DNA from: Firmicutes bacterium CAG:95
Lineage (GTDB): Bacteria > Bacillota > Clostridia > Lachnospirales > Lachnospiraceae
Assembly (NCBI GenBank): GCA_000438155.1
Contig: FR902863.1
Span: forward strand, 1-25,996
Direction: 5' to 3'
Length of the DNA: 25,996 nt
Shown here: positions 23,970 through 25,996 of the stretch, in pieces
How positions within the stretch are numbered: the first letter of the stretch is position 1
Layout: each line of letters opens with the position of its first letter
Notes under the pieces: generated by a model
Seen by the model: the letters and a program-made list of their open reading frames with translations, nothing else
Told to the model about the DNA's origin: nothing
Databases searched by the model: none
Program-made: the position numbers and the translations under genes

Positions 23970-23999
23970 CGGATTATACACAATTGCGCGGATTATACA
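23970..23999 (+). repeat. 19-bp-spaced direct repeats upstream of the K+ channel promoter
   Basis: CGGATTATACA occurs at 23970-23980 and again at 23989-23999, offset by 19 bp, close to two helical turns. The second copy ends 16 bp before the -35 box at 24016. The position and spacing suit an activator or response-regulator site; no regulator can be named. Confidence 0.6.
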
Positions 24000-24015
24000 G
24001 ATTGATGACTGTGTG

Positions 24016-24044
24016 TTGATGCGTGGAAATAGGAATGCTATACT
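24016..24044 (+). promoter_or_regulatory. Sigma-A promoter of the K+ channel gene (TTGATG-17-TATACT)
   Basis: TTGATG (24016-24021) and TATACT (24039-24044) are 17 bp apart. Transcription should start near 24051. This coincides with the first in-frame ATG of the channel gene and favours the later ATG at 24138 as the true start. Confidence 0.7.
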
Positions 24045-24137
24045 TAATACATGTATCAAGATAAATTCAGAAACAGGCAGGAAAGAGATAGCAAGCCTGA
24101 GAAGAAAGGGCAGAACGGAAAGGACGGATCATCTTAC

Positions 24138-25310
24138 ATGTATAAGACGAAGAAACGTGTTTTTGATATTATTCAGATTGGAAACCGCAAGGATTTCATA
24201 AGCAGTGCATTTGATATTTTTATTGTAGTGACCATTGTGCTGAATCTGTTTGTGACCCTATTCCAGACATTTGATGAGTCGGCGCCTTATGCCAATGTAT
24301 TGAATGTACTGGAGCTTATCACGATTCTTATTTTTACGGTGGAATATGTATTGCGCATCTGGACAGCAGATTTCCTGTATCCGAACAAGCCATACTGGAA
24401 AGCTGTACTGGCCTTTGTGTTTTCGCTATATGGACTGATTGATTTCTTTACGTTCTTTCCTTATTATCTGCCGATTTTGTTTCCGATGGGAGCGGTGGCC
24501 TTCCGGATGTTCCGTGTGATCCGGATCTTTCGGCTGTTCCGGGTCAACGCGCAGTATGATGCTTTTAACGTGATTATTAATGTCTTAAATGATAAGAAAA
24601 ATCAGTTGATTTCTTCGATCTGCATGATCCTGATCTTCATGGTGGCAGCTTCCCTGTGCATGTACAGTCTGGAGCATGAGGCGCAGCCGGAGCAGTTCGC
24701 CAATGCGTTTTCGGGAATCTGGTGGTCGGTTTCAACGCTTCTCACGGTGGGGTATGGTGACATCTACCCGGTGACGACAATGGGAAAGGTCATGGCGATT
24801 GTCATTTCCTTTCTGGGTGTCGGAATGGTTGCGATTCCAACCGGTATTATTTCCGCAGGTTTCGTGGAGCAGTACACGAAGCTGCGTATGCTGGCATTTC
24901 ATTCCGAAGAACATGAATTAAAATTTGTCACCTCCGTGATCCCGCAGGGACATTCCTGGTGCCGGAAAAAGGTAAAAGAGGTTGCTTTTCCACCGCAGAT
25001 TATTCTGGTTACGATTATCCGGAACGGAGAGGCACTGGTTCCGAACGGGGATACGGTTCTGCTGGAAAATGACACACTTGTCATCGGAGCAAAGCATTAT
25101 AACGGTGAGGAATATATCAATCTGAAAGAAATCATTGTGAAACAGGAAAATGAATGGGTTGGTAGGCAGATCAAGGATCTGGATATTTCCCGTCAGGAGC
25201 TGATCGTCATGATCCGGCGTAAGAACAGGACGATTATTCCCAATGGACTTACCTATATTAAAGAAGGAGATGCGGTAGTACTGTATTCCAAGCTGAAGGA
25301 TGCAGACTAA
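24138..25310 (+). CDS. Voltage-gated-type potassium channel with C-terminal RCK/TrkA-C-like domains
   Basis: Starting at ATG 24138 this is a 390-aa six-helix cation channel. S1 is near IFIVVTIVLNLFVTLF and an S4-like helix carries Arg at regular spacing (FRMFRVIRIFRLFRV). The pore helix leads to the K+ filter TVGYGD, and S6 is IVISFLGVGMVAIPTGI. About 160 residues after S6 show two beta-rich units (GHSWCRKKVKEVAFP...GDTVLLENDTLVIGAK and NEWVGRQIKDLDISR...EGDAVVLYSK), which resemble RCK-C/TrkA-C regulatory domains that bind small ligands or ions. The in-frame ATG at 24051 would add 29 polar residues, but it sits at the predicted transcription start without a ribosome site; AAGGA lies about 13 bp before 24138, also imperfect. 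The channel would set membrane potential or K+ balance. It is a single-gene unit with its own promoter. Confidence 0.88.
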   Translation: MYKTKKRVFDIIQIGNRKDFISSAFDIFIVVTIVLNLFVTLFQTFDESAPYANVLNVLELITILIFTVEYVLRIWTADFLYPNKPYWKAVLAFVFSLYGLIDFFTFFPYYLPILFPMGAVAFRMFRVIRIFRLFRVNAQYDAFNVIINVLNDKKNQLISSICMILIFMVAASLCMYSLEHEAQPEQFANAFSGIWWSVSTLLTVGYGDIYPVTTMGKVMAIVISFLGVGMVAIPTGIISAGFVEQYTKLRMLAFHSEEHELKFVTSVIPQGHSWCRKKVKEVAFPPQIILVTIIRNGEALVPNGDTVLLENDTLVIGAKHYNGEEYINLKEIIVKQENEWVGRQIKDLDISRQELIVMIRRKNRTIIPNGLTYIKEGDAVVLYSKLKDAD

Positions 25311-25349
25311 GGGGGAAAAGTGAAAAAACTGTGAACTCTTTATTTGAGG

Positions 25350-25397
25350 CCGGAACACTTAATGAATGCAAGTCGAAGACGCAGCATGAATTTAGTG
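25350..25397 (+). repeat. Dispersed repeat, copy B
   Basis: This 48-base core matches 3906-3953 at 39 positions with no gap and encodes GTLNECKSKTQHEFS in the conserved frame. TGTGAAC precedes both copies, at slightly different distances, and ACAAG follows both. It sits 40 bp after the K+ channel stop and at the very edge of the CotH remnant, as if it marks the junction of an old rearrangement. Confidence 0.7.
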
Positions 25398-25398
25398 A

Positions 25399-25629
25399 GA
25401 GGGACAAGGAGAGAGGATTGAGACCGATCCGACCGCATTTTATACCGCAGCCGAATATGAGGAAGCAAAGGAGACGCTATGGACGGTTTTGCAATTACGG
25501 GCAGAAAGTGTGCTGGGACAGTTGGACGGTACAATACCATCCACCGATGACGGACAGCAGAATGCGCAGGATACGTTAATTGATGGAAGCGCAATTGATC
25601 TGTCCGTCATGGGGGAATTTAATCATTAA
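25399..25629 (+). pseudogene. C-terminal remnant of a CotH-like spore coat protein gene
   Basis: Frame 1 is open from just after a stop at 25396 and ends at TAA 25627-25629, about 76 codons. IETDPTAFYTAAEYEEAKETL, LQLRAESVLGQLDGTIPST and AIDLSVMGEF follow the usual C-terminal order of CotH-family proteins, which are atypical protein kinases of spore coats and are common in Lachnospiraceae. The kinase domain is absent and there is no start codon with a ribosome site. This is the tail of a gene whose front half was lost. Its 5' break lies immediately after repeat copy B. Confidence 0.68.
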
Positions 25630-25636
25630 ACAGTGG

Positions 25637-25996
25637 TCAGGAATATAATAAAGTCCGATCCTTTTGGGCGATGGCAATATAGGTTTTTCCTTCATTGAGC
25701 TGGATTTCATTTCCGTTATCATCGTAATATTTCGTCGGAGAATAGTCTGATGTCTTCTTCCAGGTAATGTGGATACCACGACCCTTGGTAAAATAATAGC
25801 CGTCACTTGTAGAATCAATTGTCTGGAAAGCCAGATAACCTTTTGCATCCCGCTTGGACCAGTTGGTATTCTGAATAATCACATTGGAAAAAGTCAGCTG
25901 CTCACCATTCATGCCATCTACCTGTGCAGCACCGTGAATGTTTTTCAAATACTGGCCGGAAGCTGCATCATAGGTGAAATAGCTCTTGGTATAGGG
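25637..25996 (-). CDS. DUF3048 (YerB-like) protein, C-terminal part, runs off the window
   Basis: On the minus strand a frame is open from the window edge (25996) to the stop at 25637-25639, 119 residues. SYFTYDAASGQYLKNIHG, LTFSNVIIQNTNW, GYYFTKGRGIHITWKK and TKYYDDNGNEIQLNEGKTYI match the C-terminal domain of DUF3048 proteins such as B. subtilis YerB. These are usually secreted lipoproteins of unknown function. The internal ATG at 25948 is not the true start, since homology continues upstream of it. The N-terminal half and signal peptide must lie beyond the right edge. It converges with the K+ channel/CotH-remnant side. Confidence 0.83.
   Translation of the reverse strand, partial: PYTKSYFTYDAASGQYLKNIHGAAQVDGMNGEQLTFSNVIIQNTNWSKRDAKGYLAFQTIDSTSDGYYFTKGRGIHITWKKTSDYSPTKYYDDNGNEIQLNEGKTYIAIAQKDRTLLYS

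Larger units (their letters stand above)
25311..25636 (+). other. 326-bp stretch with repeat copy B and a CotH remnant
   Basis: No intact gene is seen here. It contains repeat copy B (25350-25397) joined directly to the C-terminal remnant of a CotH-like gene (25399-25629), then 7 bp before the stop of the converging DUF3048 gene. An 82-codon open frame from GTG 25331 runs through both in the wrong frame for the remnant and is not called. No clear bidirectional terminator is seen between the converging genes. Confidence 0.65.

Noticed and set aside
25331..25579. 82-codon + frame from GTG 25331
   Set aside because: It combines the repeat with out-of-frame CotH remnant sequence and has no ribosome site at a suitable distance, so it is a chance chimera.

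Overview
The window looks like a chromosomal segment of an anaerobic gut Bacillota, most likely a Lachnospiraceae relative. The basis is moderate GC, strong AGGAGG-type ribosome sites, ATG/GTG/TTG starts, remnants of spore-coat genes, and many cytoplasmic glycoside hydrolases fed by a GPH symporter. The species cannot be named from the sequence. Nearly all genes are on the + strand; the exceptions lie at the right edge.

Left edge (1-3836): the right end of an IS200/IS605-type transposon (TnpB C-terminus plus end hairpin) directly abuts a headless GyrI-like effector-binding domain. Next is a LytTR-PAS one-component regulator and a secreted lipoprotein of the SdsA-type alkyl sulfatase family. 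The promoter between them carries direct repeats overlapping a -35 element, so the regulator probably controls the sulfatase. A rho-independent terminator closes this block.

3837-10953: an apparent operon of an Old Yellow Enzyme-type Fe-S flavoenzyme, both subunits of aconitase X, a chemoreceptor and a small esterase, ended by a terminator. The chemistry suggests ester release, dehydration of a hydroxy acid and reduction of the resulting double bond, with chemotaxis to a related ligand. No pathway of this composition is known to me; it is the best candidate here for an undescribed system.

10980-21508: a clear sigma-A promoter leads into a run of co-oriented genes with no terminator that I can see. 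In order they are a four-helix membrane protein, a rhodanese-TtcA-like fusion, a hypoxanthine/uracil-DNA glycosylase-like protein, a G3E GTPase with an unusual metal motif, a GH2 enzyme, a GPH symporter, a GH36 alpha-galactosidase and a ferritin-like coat-type protein. The last three sugar genes form a galactoside-use cassette, all intracellular.

21509-25310: a fructan/sucrose locus with a GH172 gene broken by an internal out-of-frame deletion and an intact GH32 fructosidase, then a six-helix voltage-gated-type K+ channel with C-terminal RCK-like domains.

25311-25996: a second copy of a short dispersed repeat (first copy at 3906-3953), fused to the C-terminal remnant of a CotH-like gene, then the C-terminal part of a DUF3048 (YerB-like) protein on the minus strand, running off the window. 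No tRNA, rRNA or CRISPR array was seen.
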